Translations under genes and position numbers: made by a program | Shown: positions 14,454 to 24,206 of the stretch, piece after piece | How the letters are laid out: each line of letters opens with the position of its first letter | Position numbering within the stretch: position 1 is the first letter of the stretch | NCBI GenBank assembly: GCA_045105695.1 | Contig: JBGCDT010000312.1 | Coordinates: forward strand, 1-29,955 | Reading direction: 5' to 3' | DNA length: 29,955 bases | Source: CALGLS01 sp045105695 | Lineage (GTDB): Bacteria; Bacteroidota; Bacteroidia; Chitinophagales; Saprospiraceae | The notes under the pieces: model-generated | Databases searched by the model: none | What the model saw: the letters and a program-made list of their open reading frames with translations, nothing else | Told to the model about the DNA's origin: nothing

Positions 14454-16475
14454 ATGAAATTCATTGCTAAGGCATTACTCGTATTTAGTTTTATCCTTTC
14501 GGTAAATTTTCTTTCTGCGCAAAGCAAACAACTGCTGACACCTGAAGTTTTATGGCAGTTTGGAAGAGTGTCACTTCAGGATATTTCGCCAGATGGAAAG
14601 TTTATTATTTATGGAGTGCGTTATTATTCAAAGGAAGAAAATTCAGGGAGTACAGATTTGTTTCTTCTTTCTACAACCAACGGTCGCCCGATTCAATTAA
14701 CCAAAAGTGAAGAAAGCGAATACAACGCTCGATTCACTTCAGATGGCCAACGCATTGGATTTCTAAAGAAAGGGAATCTTTATGAAATGGACTTAAAAGG
14801 AGAGAATCAAAAACTTGTTTCTGAAAAAGAAATGAATGGGTTTGCCTACGCCCCAAGTGGAGACGGACTTCTTTTTATAGCAGATGTAAAACTGGAAGCT
14901 ACTGCAATGGATAAGCACTCAGACCTTCCAAAAGCAGATGCCCGCATTATGGATGACCTAATGTATCGCCATTGGAATACATGGGATGATTATAAAAAAA
15001 GCCAAATCCATTATGTAGGATATGAACCTGGAAAAATATCTAGAGAAACCATCAATATTATGGATGGACCTTACGACTCTCCTGTAAATCCTTTTGGAGG
15101 AATGGAACAAATTAGCTTCAGTCCTGATGGGAAATTCATTGCTTACACTTCAAAAAAAGTGAATGGAAAAGCATTTGCGGAAAGTACAAATACAGATATC
15201 TATTTATATGATATTCAGAAGAAAACAACAAGTAATTTGACTAAAGGCATGATGGGTTATGACATTGAACCTAGCTTTTCTGTTGATGGAAAATACTTGC
15301 TTTGGAGTAGCATGAAAAGAGATGGTTACGAAGCTGATCGTAATCGAATTTTCAGAATGGATTTGAATGCTAAAGAAAAAATAGAACTTACTACTGGTCA
15401 GGAACTAAGTGCGAATTCACCTACGCTTTCGTCTGATGGAAAAACGGTTTATTTCTCTGCGGCGACCCAAGGAACCTATCAATTATTCAAAGTAGATATT
15501 GCAACAAAGCAAGTAAAACAACTCACAGAAGGAAAGCATAACTACTATGACTTCGTCTTGAACGAAAAGCAAATCATAGCCAGAAGAGCTTCCATGTCGA
15601 TGCCTCATGAGTTGTACAAAGTAAATATTGCAGATGGTCAAGCAAAGCAAATGACTCAGATCAATAAAGGGCTTTTGGGCTTAGTGAAAATGGGCGAGGT
15701 TAAAGAACGCTGGATAAAAACAACAGATGGAAAAGACATGTTGATTTGGATGATTTATCCACCTGATTTTGATCCTACTAAAAAGTATCCAGCGATTCTA
15801 TATTGCCAAGGTGGGCCCCAATCTACGGTTTCTCAGTTTTGGTCTTACCGATGGAATTTTCAGATGATGGCTGCTAATGGTTATGTAGTTGTAGCTCCGA
15901 ATCGAAGAGGTCTTCCTTCCTTTGGACGACAGTGGAATGAAGACATTAGTGGTGATTGGGGTGGCCAGGCAATGAAAGATTTATTGTCTGCGATAGATGA
16001 TGCAAAACAAGAGTCTTACATAGATGAAAATAGGTTAGGAGCCGTAGGCGCAAGTTATGGAGGTTACTCGACCTACTGGTTGGCTGGAAACCACAAAAAG
16101 CGTTTTAAAACATTCATTGCACATGGAGGACTTTTCAATTTAGAAAGCTGGTACGGAACCACCGAAGAACTCTTTTTTGCGAATTGGGATCTCAAAGGAC
16201 CTTACTGGCAGAGCCCGCTTCCAGAGACTTACAAAACAGATTCACCACACAAATTTGTGAAAAACTGGGATACTCCACTCTTGGTTATTCATGGTGGAAA
16301 AGATTTCCGAGTTCCAGAATCTGAAGGGATGCAAGCCTTCCAGGCGGCTCAGTTGAAGGGTGTTCCAAGTCGATTTCTCTACTTCCCGAATGAAGGACAC
16401 TGGATACTAAAACCGCAAAATGGAATACTTTGGCAACGGGTGTTTTTTGATTGGTTGGATAGGAGTTTGAAATAA
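14454..16475 (+). CDS. S9-family serine peptidase, dipeptidyl-peptidase 5 type
   Basis: The ATG at 14454 starts a 673-residue protein with a signal peptide (MKFIAKALLVFSFILSVNFLSAQ); the upstream ATG at 14379 adds no export signal. Residues 35-400 are a beta-propeller with TolB-like strands (ISPDGKFIIYGVRYYSKEE, FGGMEQISFSPDGKFIAYTS, GYEADRNRIFRMDL). Residues 430-673 form the prolyl-oligopeptidase catalytic domain, with Ser534 in GASYGGY, Asp617 in GGKDFRVP and His649 in NEGHW. The sequence closely follows Porphyromonas gingivalis DPP5, which releases dipeptides in the periplasm from peptides with Ala or hydrophobic residues at position two; that specificity is inferred. It probably works with other exported peptidases in amino-acid uptake. 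It converges with the tsaC gene, with a family A element between them. Confidence 0.93.
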   Translation: MKFIAKALLVFSFILSVNFLSAQSKQLLTPEVLWQFGRVSLQDISPDGKFIIYGVRYYSKEENSGSTDLFLLSTTNGRPIQLTKSEESEYNARFTSDGQRIGFLKKGNLYEMDLKGENQKLVSEKEMNGFAYAPSGDGLLFIADVKLEATAMDKHSDLPKADARIMDDLMYRHWNTWDDYKKSQIHYVGYEPGKISRETINIMDGPYDSPVNPFGGMEQISFSPDGKFIAYTSKKVNGKAFAESTNTDIYLYDIQKKTTSNLTKGMMGYDIEPSFSVDGKYLLWSSMKRDGYEADRNRIFRMDLNAKEKIELTTGQELSANSPTLSSDGKTVYFSAATQGTYQLFKVDIATKQVKQLTEGKHNYYDFVLNEKQIIARRASMSMPHELYKVNIADGQAKQMTQINKGLLGLVKMGEVKERWIKTTDGKDMLIWMIYPPDFDPTKKYPAILYCQGGPQSTVSQFWSYRWNFQMMAANGYVVVAPNRRGLPSFGRQWNEDISGDWGGQAMKDLLSAIDDAKQESYIDENRLGAVGASYGGYSTYWLAGNHKKRFKTFIAHGGLFNLESWYGTTEELFFANWDLKGPYWQSPLPETYKTDSPHKFVKNWDTPLLVIHGGKDFRVPESEGMQAFQAAQLKGVPSRFLYFPNEGHWILKPQNGILWQRVFFDWLDRSLK

Positions 16476-16641
16476 GGGAAGCGAGGGCGGAAGAGGGTAG
16501 GAAAGGGTTGAAGATGGTTTTCACTCGGAGCGTTTATATTTGAAATTTCAGAAGTAATGATATGGCGAAATCCTTTTCAGCCCTCATGTTCTTCTAAAGA
16601 TTGATCGACCCAAGTGAAAACCCTCTTCAACCTTAAATCCT
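16476..16641. repeat. Family A palindromic element, copy 3
   Basis: It starts on the base after the TAA of the peptidase gene and ends at the stop of the convergent tsaC gene. The inner arms (16506-16525, ending GGTTTTCACT, and 16613-16632, beginning AGTGAAAACC) pair at 19 of 20 positions around an 87-bp loop. Outside them lie purine-rich 9- to 10-bp units (GGGCGGAAGA, GGGTAGGAAA). As a long hairpin between convergent genes it could end transcription from both sides. Confidence 0.75.
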
Positions 16642-17267
16642 CACTTTCTCAAAAAAACAATTTCTCCATTTTTCTCGACTTTGATAATTACACTAGGTTC
16701 TCCTGGCTCCATATTATTGCGACCTTGTTTAGCGATGTAATCTACGTTTGAAATAACTGCAGAACTAATGGCTCCGAAGTGTGCTGGAAAGGGTTCGCCG
16801 TTAATATTAGCGGAAGTCGTAACTATAGGTTTTCCAAATTTATTGATCAGGTTTTTGCAAAATTCATCTCTTGCGATTCGAATGGCTATACTGCCGTTTG
16901 TAGGGACTAAGTTATCAGGGAGATTTTTAGCTCTATTGTATACAACTGTCAGTGGACGGTTGTGATGTGCTAGAAGCGTCTCAACTCTAGGGTGCATTTC
17001 TTCCACGTATTCTTTTACCATGTCAATAGAACTTGCCAGTAGACTAAGTGGCTTTGCTGGGTCTCGTTTTTTAATACTATTAATTTTTTCAATGGCCTCC
17101 CTATTTGTTGCATCACAACCAATGCCCCAGATGGTATCCGTAGGGTAGAGGATGGTGCCGCCTTTTTGCAAAACGTTACAAAGTTCGGAAAGAGGTTCTC
17201 CTCCAAACATGAGTTGATTGAATTGTTTGTCAGACATCTGAATAGACTTGTGAAGCGGTTGCGACAT
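16641..17267 (-). CDS. tsaC: L-threonylcarbamoyladenylate synthase (Sua5/YrdC family)
   Basis: A 208-residue enzyme that makes threonylcarbamoyl-AMP from threonine, bicarbonate and ATP for the t6A modification of ANN-decoding tRNAs. The family signature is clear: GGTILYPTDTIWGIGCDATN near the N-terminus, KKRDPAKPLSLL (nucleotide-binding Lys/Arg), NGSIAIRIARDEFC, PIVTTSANINGEPFPAHFG, and EPSVIIKV at the end. The length fits the short TsaC form without the extra Sua5 domain. The start could also be Met11 or Met20, as residues 1-20 are not conserved in the family. It converges with the S9 peptidase gene. Confidence 0.95.
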   Translation of the reverse strand: MSQPLHKSIQMSDKQFNQLMFGGEPLSELCNVLQKGGTILYPTDTIWGIGCDATNREAIEKINSIKKRDPAKPLSLLASSIDMVKEYVEEMHPRVETLLAHHNRPLTVVYNRAKNLPDNLVPTNGSIAIRIARDEFCKNLINKFGKPIVTTSANINGEPFPAHFGAISSAVISNVDYIAKQGRNNMEPGEPSVIIKVEKNGEIVFLRK

Positions 17268-17963
17268 GTCAATTAGTTTTTATTTTGGAAATAGAATTAG
17301 TAATCAAATACGGTAGAAAAGAACAGTAGGTTCTTATCCATCTCGTACGTAGCTTCGTTTTAGATATAGAATTTCTAAGAGCGGATTCCCAAAACAAATT
17401 AAGTATATTCAGAAAGAAATCACATGATTAACTTTAAAACAGCTAAGAGTTAAGCTGCTTTGTACAAAGAGTCTCAGTGAGCGATCAGAAGAAAAGAGTG
17501 TAAAGTTTTTCTTATTCTAATATAAATGGATTGTTTGAGAACCAGGTCAAAAAAAGAAAACTGGTTCAGGTATAAATTAGCTTATCTTATCCTCCGTAGG
17601 AGAATCGATAGTCTTAACGTATTTTAACACTTCATTTTGTATATAAATGAGCAAAACATTTCAAAAAAATTGGATTTTTTTTCTCACAACAATATTTCCC
17701 AGTTGTACTGAGCTTGTTGATGTTTTTTCAGTAGGGATTTTTGTAAACTTTTAAACCAAGCATTCCCAGATTTGTTTTTGCAATAGCTCTCACATTAGAG
17801 TTAATAAATTCACTGAAACTGCTAGGTTGACAACATAATAGATTACATTAGTCGTTAATTTGTCAAGACTTTACGAAATTTTGTGCATCGAAAATGAGTG
17901 CTAAAGAATCATTAGATTAAAGCTAGAATTTCCAAACCGCATATTCATTAAAAAATATAACTA
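17268..17963. other. Long divergent intergenic region without a clear gene
   Basis: Almost 700 bp between divergent tsaC and the first PKD surface protein gene. A hairpin GAACCAG / CTGGTTC lies at 17539-17567 with a 15-base loop. A short frame at 17647-17754 (35 codons, MSKTFQKNWIFFLTTIFPSC) is unlikely to be real. The stretch at 17705-17721 (TGTACTGAGCTTGTTGA) resembles one arm of the widespread ACTGAGCTTGTCGA intergenic palindrome and may be a decayed copy. No clear promoter box was found; a long leader or a distal promoter for the surface-protein gene is possible. Confidence 0.45.
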
Positions 17964-20189
17964 TTGAGACCGTTTATCCGATCACTGTTTTTATTTGTAA
18001 TTCTATTACTCTCTAGCAATGTTTACTCAAAGCATATCATTGGAGGGGAGGTAACTTATGTCTGCAACGGAAACGGTACCTATACTTTTACGATGTCTGT
18101 TTATAGAGATTGTGGTTCTGACGGAGCAGATTTTGACGCACCTGCTATTGTTACCGTTTATCAAGGAACTAGTGGTTTCGCTCTTGTTGAGAATCTTGAA
18201 GTTCTGATTGATGGAGACGTTGTGCGAATCCCAATTGATGATAATCCTTGTATTGAACCTATTTTTGTATGTGTTGAAAAAGCAGTCTATACCTTTACTA
18301 TAAGTGCTCCTGGTCCAAATCAAACTTTCCACGTAGTCTATCAGCGATGTTGTCGAAATGAAACGATCAATAACCTGATCTTACCTGAAGAAGCTGGTGC
18401 TACCTTTACTATGGAATTGACTCCAGAGGCAGTTGATGTTTGTAATAATAGCCCTGTCTTTAATGATTTTCCCCCTATCGTTATTTGTGCTGGAGAAGAT
18501 ATTGACTTCGATCATTCAGCTACTGACCCCGATGGCGATCAGTTGGTTTACTCTTTTTGTAGTCCTTTGCTTGGAGGAGGTACTGAAGGGACTCCAGAAG
18601 ATCCAGGAGATCCAACTTCCTGTGTTGGAGTTGCCCCTGACCCTGGTTGTCCACCACCATACTTTCCTGTAAATTTCATTGATCCTCAATATGGCCCTAG
18701 TATTCCAATGGGAACAGGCATAACCATTGACCCAGTTACAGGAGTGATCACTGGTATACCTACTGTACTAGGACAATTTGTAGTTGGAGTTTGTGTAGAA
18801 GAATATAGAAATGGGCAATTACTCAGTGTAGTGCGACGCGACTTCCAATTCAATGTTACAAGTTGTACACCTCTTGTGAACGCTTTTATTGGCGCGACCG
18901 AAATAATTAATGATAATGAGTTCGTCATTTTATCATGTGGATCAAATACAGTCAACTTTGATAATCAAAGTATTCAAGAGCAAAACATAGATACTTATGA
19001 ATGGGAATTTGAATTGCCTTCTGGCCCAATAAATCCTACTGAGTGGGAACCAGTAATAGAATTTCCAGACCTAGGTACCTATAATGGTTCGCTGATTTTA
19101 AATGCGGGGACGCCTTGTGGTGATACTGCTCTTATTGAAGTAAGAATTTTGCCTGATATAGAAGCTGATTTTTCTTTTGAATATGATACCTGTGTTTCTG
19201 CTCCGGTAGAATTCACAGATTTGTCTTTTACTGGAAGTGGTGTGATGACGAATTGGGATTGGAGTTTTGGAGATGAACTTACTTCCACTGAGACCAATCC
19301 TGAACATCTCTATATGATTCCTGGAAATCTTCCAGTTGAACTAGTGGTTACTGATATCAACGGCTGTAAGGATTCGATTACTCAGTTCATTGAGTATTTC
19401 CCGGTACCTTCTCTTGTGGTGATTGAGCCAAGTACTTTCTTTGGTTGTGAACCCTTGTCGGTATTCTTTAATAATTTATCCTTCCCAATTGATTCTACTT
19501 ATGACGTCATCTGGGATTTTGGAGATGGTACTTCAGAAAATGCGATTAGTCCGACTCATATTTACAATGAAGGCATATATGACGTCTCCATTGATATCAC
19601 TTCTCCTATTGGTTGTGAGACAGCAGTGGCTTTTGATAGTTGGGTGACTGCTTTGGGATCTCCTATTGCAGGGTTTGATTACACTCCTAAGGAATTGAAT
19701 AATTTTGATAATGAAGCGAACTTTATTGACCAGTCTCAAGAAGCTGTAGCATGGCGTTGGTTTTTTGATGACGAAGGAACTTCTATTTTACAAAATCCCT
19801 CTTTTGTTTTTCCAGATACTGGAATACAGGTCGTCCAACAAGTTGTTTTCCATGAAAGTGGTTGTACTGATACTGCTGAGGTTAGATTGGATATTATACC
19901 GGAAATTCGTTATTTCTTGCCTAATGCATTTACTCCAAACTTTGATGCCCTTAATGATGTTTTCAAAGGAACTGGGATTTTTGGTGGAATTACTAATTTT
20001 CAAATGACTATTTGGAATAGATGGGGTGAAAGAATCTTTGAGACGAATGATCCTGATCAGGGTTGGAATGGTCGAAAAAATAATGTTGGAGTAATGTCTC
20101 AGCAAGGAGTGTATGTATATGTAGTCAATTTCACGGGGCCAAGAGGAGAGCCATATAACTTTAAAGGCTTTGCGACCCTAGTCCAGTAA
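17964..20189 (+). CDS. PKD-domain surface protein with T9SS type B (CHU_C) sorting domain
   Basis: A 741-residue secreted protein. The only possible start is TTG at 17964, since a TAA lies two codons upstream; it gives a good signal peptide (RPFIRSLFLFVILLLSSNVYS). The mature protein opens with KHIIGGEVTYVCNGNGTYTF and YRDCGSDG, the typical N-terminal module of this family, then a cadherin-like segment (HSATDPDGDQLVYSFCSPLL, about 184-204). Three PKD-like domains follow (about 400-650, with WDWSFGDELTS and WDFGDGTSE). The end (FLPNAFTPNFDALNDVFKGT and WNRWGERIFETNDPDQGWNG, about 652-741) is a gliding-motility-associated C-terminal domain that directs export through the T9SS. The role is probably adhesion or surface layer; no catalytic motif is seen. 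A paralogue follows on the same strand. Confidence 0.9.
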   Translation: MRPFIRSLFLFVILLLSSNVYSKHIIGGEVTYVCNGNGTYTFTMSVYRDCGSDGADFDAPAIVTVYQGTSGFALVENLEVLIDGDVVRIPIDDNPCIEPIFVCVEKAVYTFTISAPGPNQTFHVVYQRCCRNETINNLILPEEAGATFTMELTPEAVDVCNNSPVFNDFPPIVICAGEDIDFDHSATDPDGDQLVYSFCSPLLGGGTEGTPEDPGDPTSCVGVAPDPGCPPPYFPVNFIDPQYGPSIPMGTGITIDPVTGVITGIPTVLGQFVVGVCVEEYRNGQLLSVVRRDFQFNVTSCTPLVNAFIGATEIINDNEFVILSCGSNTVNFDNQSIQEQNIDTYEWEFELPSGPINPTEWEPVIEFPDLGTYNGSLILNAGTPCGDTALIEVRILPDIEADFSFEYDTCVSAPVEFTDLSFTGSGVMTNWDWSFGDELTSTETNPEHLYMIPGNLPVELVVTDINGCKDSITQFIEYFPVPSLVVIEPSTFFGCEPLSVFFNNLSFPIDSTYDVIWDFGDGTSENAISPTHIYNEGIYDVSIDITSPIGCETAVAFDSWVTALGSPIAGFDYTPKELNNFDNEANFIDQSQEAVAWRWFFDDEGTSILQNPSFVFPDTGIQVVQQVVFHESGCTDTAEVRLDIIPEIRYFLPNAFTPNFDALNDVFKGTGIFGGITNFQMTIWNRWGERIFETNDPDQGWNGRKNNVGVMSQQGVYVYVVNFTGPRGEPYNFKGFATLVQ

Positions 20190-20451
20190 GCCTTATTTGG
20201 TTTACGGTTTCGAAACAATGAATGGCAGCTACAAAACATTAATTTGTTTAGAATTTTAGTGTAAATTTTACTTTTACAAAGCTAGATGGCGAGCATAAGT
20301 CAAAACGTCTATTTATGTGACCGTATACTGATTATCCCGCTATTTTATTGTAAATTAGTAGCAATGGAACAATTAACACAGCTTTGAAGACTGTGAACGA
20401 AGGGAAGCCGTATCGCTTCTTAAGGAAACTTATCAAAACTATCGAACAACA

Positions 20452-22722
20452 ATGAAAAATCTACTTAGTCTATTCTTCGGACTGACCCTGTTCTTCTTTT
20501 CTCAATCTTTATATGGAACTCACGTCGTAGGTGGAGAAATGACCTACGAATGTATTGGAGCTGATCCTGCCATTCCAGGAAATAATATTTACATCTTTTC
20601 TCTGAGAATGTACAGAGACTGCTTCGGGGGAGAGATTCCACTTGATGGAACTGGTGCACCCAATTCACAAAATGCTTCACTTTCTATATATCAATCTGGA
20701 AATTTAACCGGTTTTCCATTTGATGAAATTGAACTATTAAATCCAGTCATTGATACGATCAATCCGAGTGAAAATAATCCTTGTATAATTGTACCTCCAG
20801 GCGTTTGTGTAGAGAGAGGGGTCTACACTATGGAGAAGAGTCTACCAATACTGGAAGATGAATCTTACTTCGTTGTATATCAAAGGTGTTGTAGAAATGG
20901 AACGATTAATAATATTGTTGACCCAGGTGAAACAGGCGCCAGTTATTTTGTTGAAATAGTACCTAATAATGTTGTCTCTTGTAACTCTTCCCCCTTGTTT
21001 AATCAACTTCCTCCTCCTGTAATTTGTGCAGGGTTTCCGCTTAGCTATGACCACAGTGCTGATGATCCTGATGGAGATCAATTGGTCTATAGTTTTTGTG
21101 CGCCAGTTCAGGGTGGTGCTACCAATAATCCAAATCCAAACCCTGATCTTCCGCCTCCTTATAATCCAGTAAATTTTGTTACTACGAGTTTTTCAGCAAC
21201 CTTTCCACTCGGAGGTAATCCACTCGTAACGATAGATCCTATAACTGGAATTATCACAGGGACGCCAATCGAGCTAGGGCAATATGTTGTTGGAATCTGT
21301 GTACAAGAGTTTCGAAACGGTGTTTTGATCGGAGAGATTCGAAGAGATTTTCAATTCAATGTGGCGGTGTGCGAAGAACAGGTGAATGCGAATATTGATG
21401 GAGTCGATATAGCTGCAGGAGAGGCCTTTGCTATTTACACTTGCAACGACTCTGTAGTTACAATAATCAATGAAAGTACCGATGAGATGTTCATAGACGA
21501 ATATGAATGGCAATTTGACTTGGATGATAATCCATTAAACCCACTAAACGTTTGGGACACTCGTGATGTAGAAATTACATTTCCAGGAGTTGGTTTTTAT
21601 CAAGGGCTTATGATTCTTAATCCAGGAACAGAATGTTCTGACACTGCTGCGATTGAGGTAACAATTTCACCGCCTATGTTTCCTAGCTTTGTTGGTGTCT
21701 ATGATACCTGTGAGGCTGGACCTGTTCTGTTTGAGAACACAACTAATATAAACGGAGCTGCTCTTGATTTCTATGAATGGGAGTTTGGGGATCTAAATAA
21801 ATCTGACGATGAAAACCCTGAATATGAATATGATGCTCCTGGCATATATAATGTCAAGCTGACCGCTACTGATTCTTTAGGTTGTATCTATCAAGACTCT
21901 ATGGAGTTGACTTGGCAACCTGCTCCAGAGGCTATTATTTTTCAACCCAGTGAGTCTGTTGGTTGCCCACCCTTAGAGGTGAATTTTAAGAACCTATCCT
22001 TTCCCATTGACTCCACTTACGAGACGATATGGACTTTTGGAGATGACTCTACTAGCTTTGAAATAAGTCCTACTCATACTTACCAAATCCCAGGCAATTT
22101 TGATATTCATGTTCAGGTGACTTCGCCAATCGGTTGTTTTGAAGAAGCCTTTTTTCCCCGTTGGATTGATGTAGATTCTTTACCTGTTGCGGATTTTAAC
22201 TTTGAGCCGCCAAGTTATATTACCAATTTCAATCCTACTGTGCAGTTTCATGATCGATCTAGAAGAGCAGCTTTTTGGGCTTGGGAATTTGGAACCGATG
22301 GAGACTTGGGAAGTACATTGGGTACTGATCCAGAATTCACTTTTCCAGATACCGGTTTCGTAGATGTCCAATTAGCCGTTATGCATTATTACGGTTGTGT
22401 TGATACTATTGTGAAATCAGTAGAAGTGATACCACGAGCAACTTACTTCTTGCCCAATGCATTTACGCCAAACAACGATGGTCTTAATGAAGACTTTCGA
22501 GGAGGTGGTTATTTCAGAGGGATTACGAATTTTGAAATGGTGATTTGGGATCGCTATGGTGGAGTTGTTTTTAAAACAGATGACCCAATGATGGCCTGGA
22601 ATGGAAAAGTGAATAATACGGGTAGGCAAGCTCCAAATGGCTCTTATGTCTGTATTGTCAGATACACAGACCCCCGAGGGGAGCAGCATGAAGAGAAGGT
22701 GATTACCAATCTGATAAGGTAA
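20452..22722 (+). CDS. PKD-domain surface protein with T9SS type B sorting domain, tandem paralogue
   Basis: A 756-residue protein with the same plan as the upstream gene: signal peptide MKNLLSLFFGLTLFFFSQSLYG, then THVVGGEMTYECIG and MYRDCFGGE, the cysteine motif VVYQRCCRNGTINN, the cadherin-like HSADDPDGDQLVYSFCAP, PKD-like domains (YEWEFGDLNKSDDENPEYEY, WTFGDDSTSFEISPTHTY), and a C-terminal CHU_C domain (FLPNAFTPNNDGLNEDFRGG, WDRYGGVVFKTDDP). Conservation over the full length shows a tandem duplication. It starts with ATG where its partner uses TTG, and has its own 262-bp upstream region, so separate transcription is possible. It is followed by a strong terminator shared with the convergent gene. 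Confidence 0.92.
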   Translation: MKNLLSLFFGLTLFFFSQSLYGTHVVGGEMTYECIGADPAIPGNNIYIFSLRMYRDCFGGEIPLDGTGAPNSQNASLSIYQSGNLTGFPFDEIELLNPVIDTINPSENNPCIIVPPGVCVERGVYTMEKSLPILEDESYFVVYQRCCRNGTINNIVDPGETGASYFVEIVPNNVVSCNSSPLFNQLPPPVICAGFPLSYDHSADDPDGDQLVYSFCAPVQGGATNNPNPNPDLPPPYNPVNFVTTSFSATFPLGGNPLVTIDPITGIITGTPIELGQYVVGICVQEFRNGVLIGEIRRDFQFNVAVCEEQVNANIDGVDIAAGEAFAIYTCNDSVVTIINESTDEMFIDEYEWQFDLDDNPLNPLNVWDTRDVEITFPGVGFYQGLMILNPGTECSDTAAIEVTISPPMFPSFVGVYDTCEAGPVLFENTTNINGAALDFYEWEFGDLNKSDDENPEYEYDAPGIYNVKLTATDSLGCIYQDSMELTWQPAPEAIIFQPSESVGCPPLEVNFKNLSFPIDSTYETIWTFGDDSTSFEISPTHTYQIPGNFDIHVQVTSPIGCFEEAFFPRWIDVDSLPVADFNFEPPSYITNFNPTVQFHDRSRRAAFWAWEFGTDGDLGSTLGTDPEFTFPDTGFVDVQLAVMHYYGCVDTIVKSVEVIPRATYFLPNAFTPNNDGLNEDFRGGGYFRGITNFEMVIWDRYGGVVFKTDDPMMAWNGKVNNTGRQAPNGSYVCIVRYTDPRGEQHEEKVITNLIR

Positions 22723-22754
22723 TGTAAGAGTATTGTTAGATTTTTTATAAATAG

Positions 22755-22792
22755 AAAAGCCTCAGTTGAAAATGAATTCAACTGAGGCTTTT
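22755..22792. terminator. Bidirectional Rho-independent terminator
   Basis: A perfect 16-bp stem, AAAAGCCTCAGTTGAA (22755-22770) and its complement (22777-22792), with a six-base loop AATGAA and T runs on both outgoing strands. It lies between the convergent surface-protein gene and the 464-residue gene and can serve both. Confidence 0.95.
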
Positions 22793-22811
22793 TCTTTACT
22801 GTTAGTCGTTA

Positions 22812-24206
22812 CTATTTAGCAGCAACTTTCTTCTTTCGCTTTGTCTTAAAAAACTCAACCAATTCTTTCTTTTTCATGAATTCAAGATCTGTAAAGGTCG
22901 AAACCACAAACTTTTTGATGTCCTGATAATCACGGCCACGTTTGTCAGTATATTTTTTCTGTAATCGTTTGATATACTTAATGCAAGCAGATTTAACGTC
23001 TTGATTAAATTGCTGATTAGAGAAAATCCCCATATAGGTTGGGAAGAGTTTTGACAACTCAAAGTAAGAAGAGTATTCTTCTGGTTCCAAACCTCCCAAG
23101 AATTCACGGATGTAATTTAAGATTGCTTTACGCACACATTGATTGATAACAGACATTCCCTCGTGGTTGGAATAGAAAACCTTTACGGCCTCAATCGTAT
23201 CTTCATGAACATAGCCTTTTGTATGGATAGTTTCCATTAAAGTGTAATATCCAGAAATATCATCAGATATAGAATGGTCTAATAACTTAGCAATATTCAA
23301 TTCTGATTTTGCATCAACTTCTAGGTCTGAGTTGTCATGTGATTCCATGATAAACTGTAACCAATGTTCATTTAATTCAGGGTGCTTTTTTCTAACTTCA
23401 TTCAGAATCTTAGCAATGTCATCTCTAGTGGAATCGTCGAGTTCAAAGAACCCAGCAAATATTCCGAGAACCACTGTGTGCTCGTAAGATCCTTTGAATT
23501 CATCATTCTTAAGTATTTCCAATACCGGCTCGATGAGACTATCATTGTTTAATTTACTGCTAACTCGATATTGTAAAAAATTTCTAAGTGCAGGAAAATA
23601 CAGCTTCATTCCATTTTTAGTAGTAGGGAAGGGAGCTGATCTGAAGAAGTCAGATTTGAATTGATTGTTATATCTAAGGTAGCCAACTTTACGTTCTCTT
23701 GGATCTCTGTACTTAGGGAGTTTCTGACTTTGCAAAAAGTATCGAACTTGCTTAATCACAGCATCGTTGATTAGGTTCGTTACCCAAATATCACTACTGA
23801 GCATAAAACCCGTTTGGATAGTCTGTCCGATTCGCTTACGCAGATATTCAAAATTAGAAGAGTTGCAGATAGCCATCAATACCTCTTTGAAATGTTCTTG
23901 AGGTAAGGCGTACTTATAATTTTCAGTGATCTGTCCTCTAAGAACAGTATAGCCCAAAATACGGGCTAAAAACATTCCCTCGAAATCTGGATTGAGTAGT
24001 TGTTTTTCTAAGCCAACCAATTGCAAAGGATGCTGCTTGGCTACCTTTACGTAAAGTGATTTGACCATTGGCTCGAAGCGATCTCTCAGTGCTTGATAAT
24101 CTTCTTCCTCTTCGTCTTCGATGTATTTTTTGTATTCTTCGGATTCAGGAATGAGTGCTTTAATCTCATCCAATGTTGCCTGATAATCAGAATGTAATGG
24201 TTTCAT
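22812..24206 (-). CDS. Conserved-looking helical protein of unknown function
   Basis: A 464-residue soluble protein with no signal peptide or membrane helix, almost wholly helical by composition. It begins MKPLHSDYQATLDEIKALIP, has an acidic patch (YIEDEEEEDYQALRDRFEPM), a central region with RDPRERKVGYLRYNNQFKSD, and a lysine-rich end (FKTKRKKKVAAK). The middle part (about 225-420) could be HEAT-like helical repeats, but no motif I know is present. It stands alone between two good terminators, with a 326-bp upstream region full of inverted repeats. The basic tail could contact nucleic acid, but this is a guess. Confidence 0.75.
   Translation of the reverse strand: MKPLHSDYQATLDEIKALIPESEEYKKYIEDEEEEDYQALRDRFEPMVKSLYVKVAKQHPLQLVGLEKQLLNPDFEGMFLARILGYTVLRGQITENYKYALPQEHFKEVLMAICNSSNFEYLRKRIGQTIQTGFMLSSDIWVTNLINDAVIKQVRYFLQSQKLPKYRDPRERKVGYLRYNNQFKSDFFRSAPFPTTKNGMKLYFPALRNFLQYRVSSKLNNDSLIEPVLEILKNDEFKGSYEHTVVLGIFAGFFELDDSTRDDIAKILNEVRKKHPELNEHWLQFIMESHDNSDLEVDAKSELNIAKLLDHSISDDISGYYTLMETIHTKGYVHEDTIEAVKVFYSNHEGMSVINQCVRKAILNYIREFLGGLEPEEYSSYFELSKLFPTYMGIFSNQQFNQDVKSACIKYIKRLQKKYTDKRGRDYQDIKKFVVSTFTDLEFMKKKELVEFFKTKRKKKVAAK

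Noticed and set aside
17647..17754. 35-codon frame with a hydrophobic N-terminus ending in a Cys, lipoprotein-like
   Set aside because: The region from 17705 resembles a known intergenic palindrome half-site (ACTGAGCTTGTCGA-like), whose translation gives familiar spurious peptides; there is no other support for a gene.
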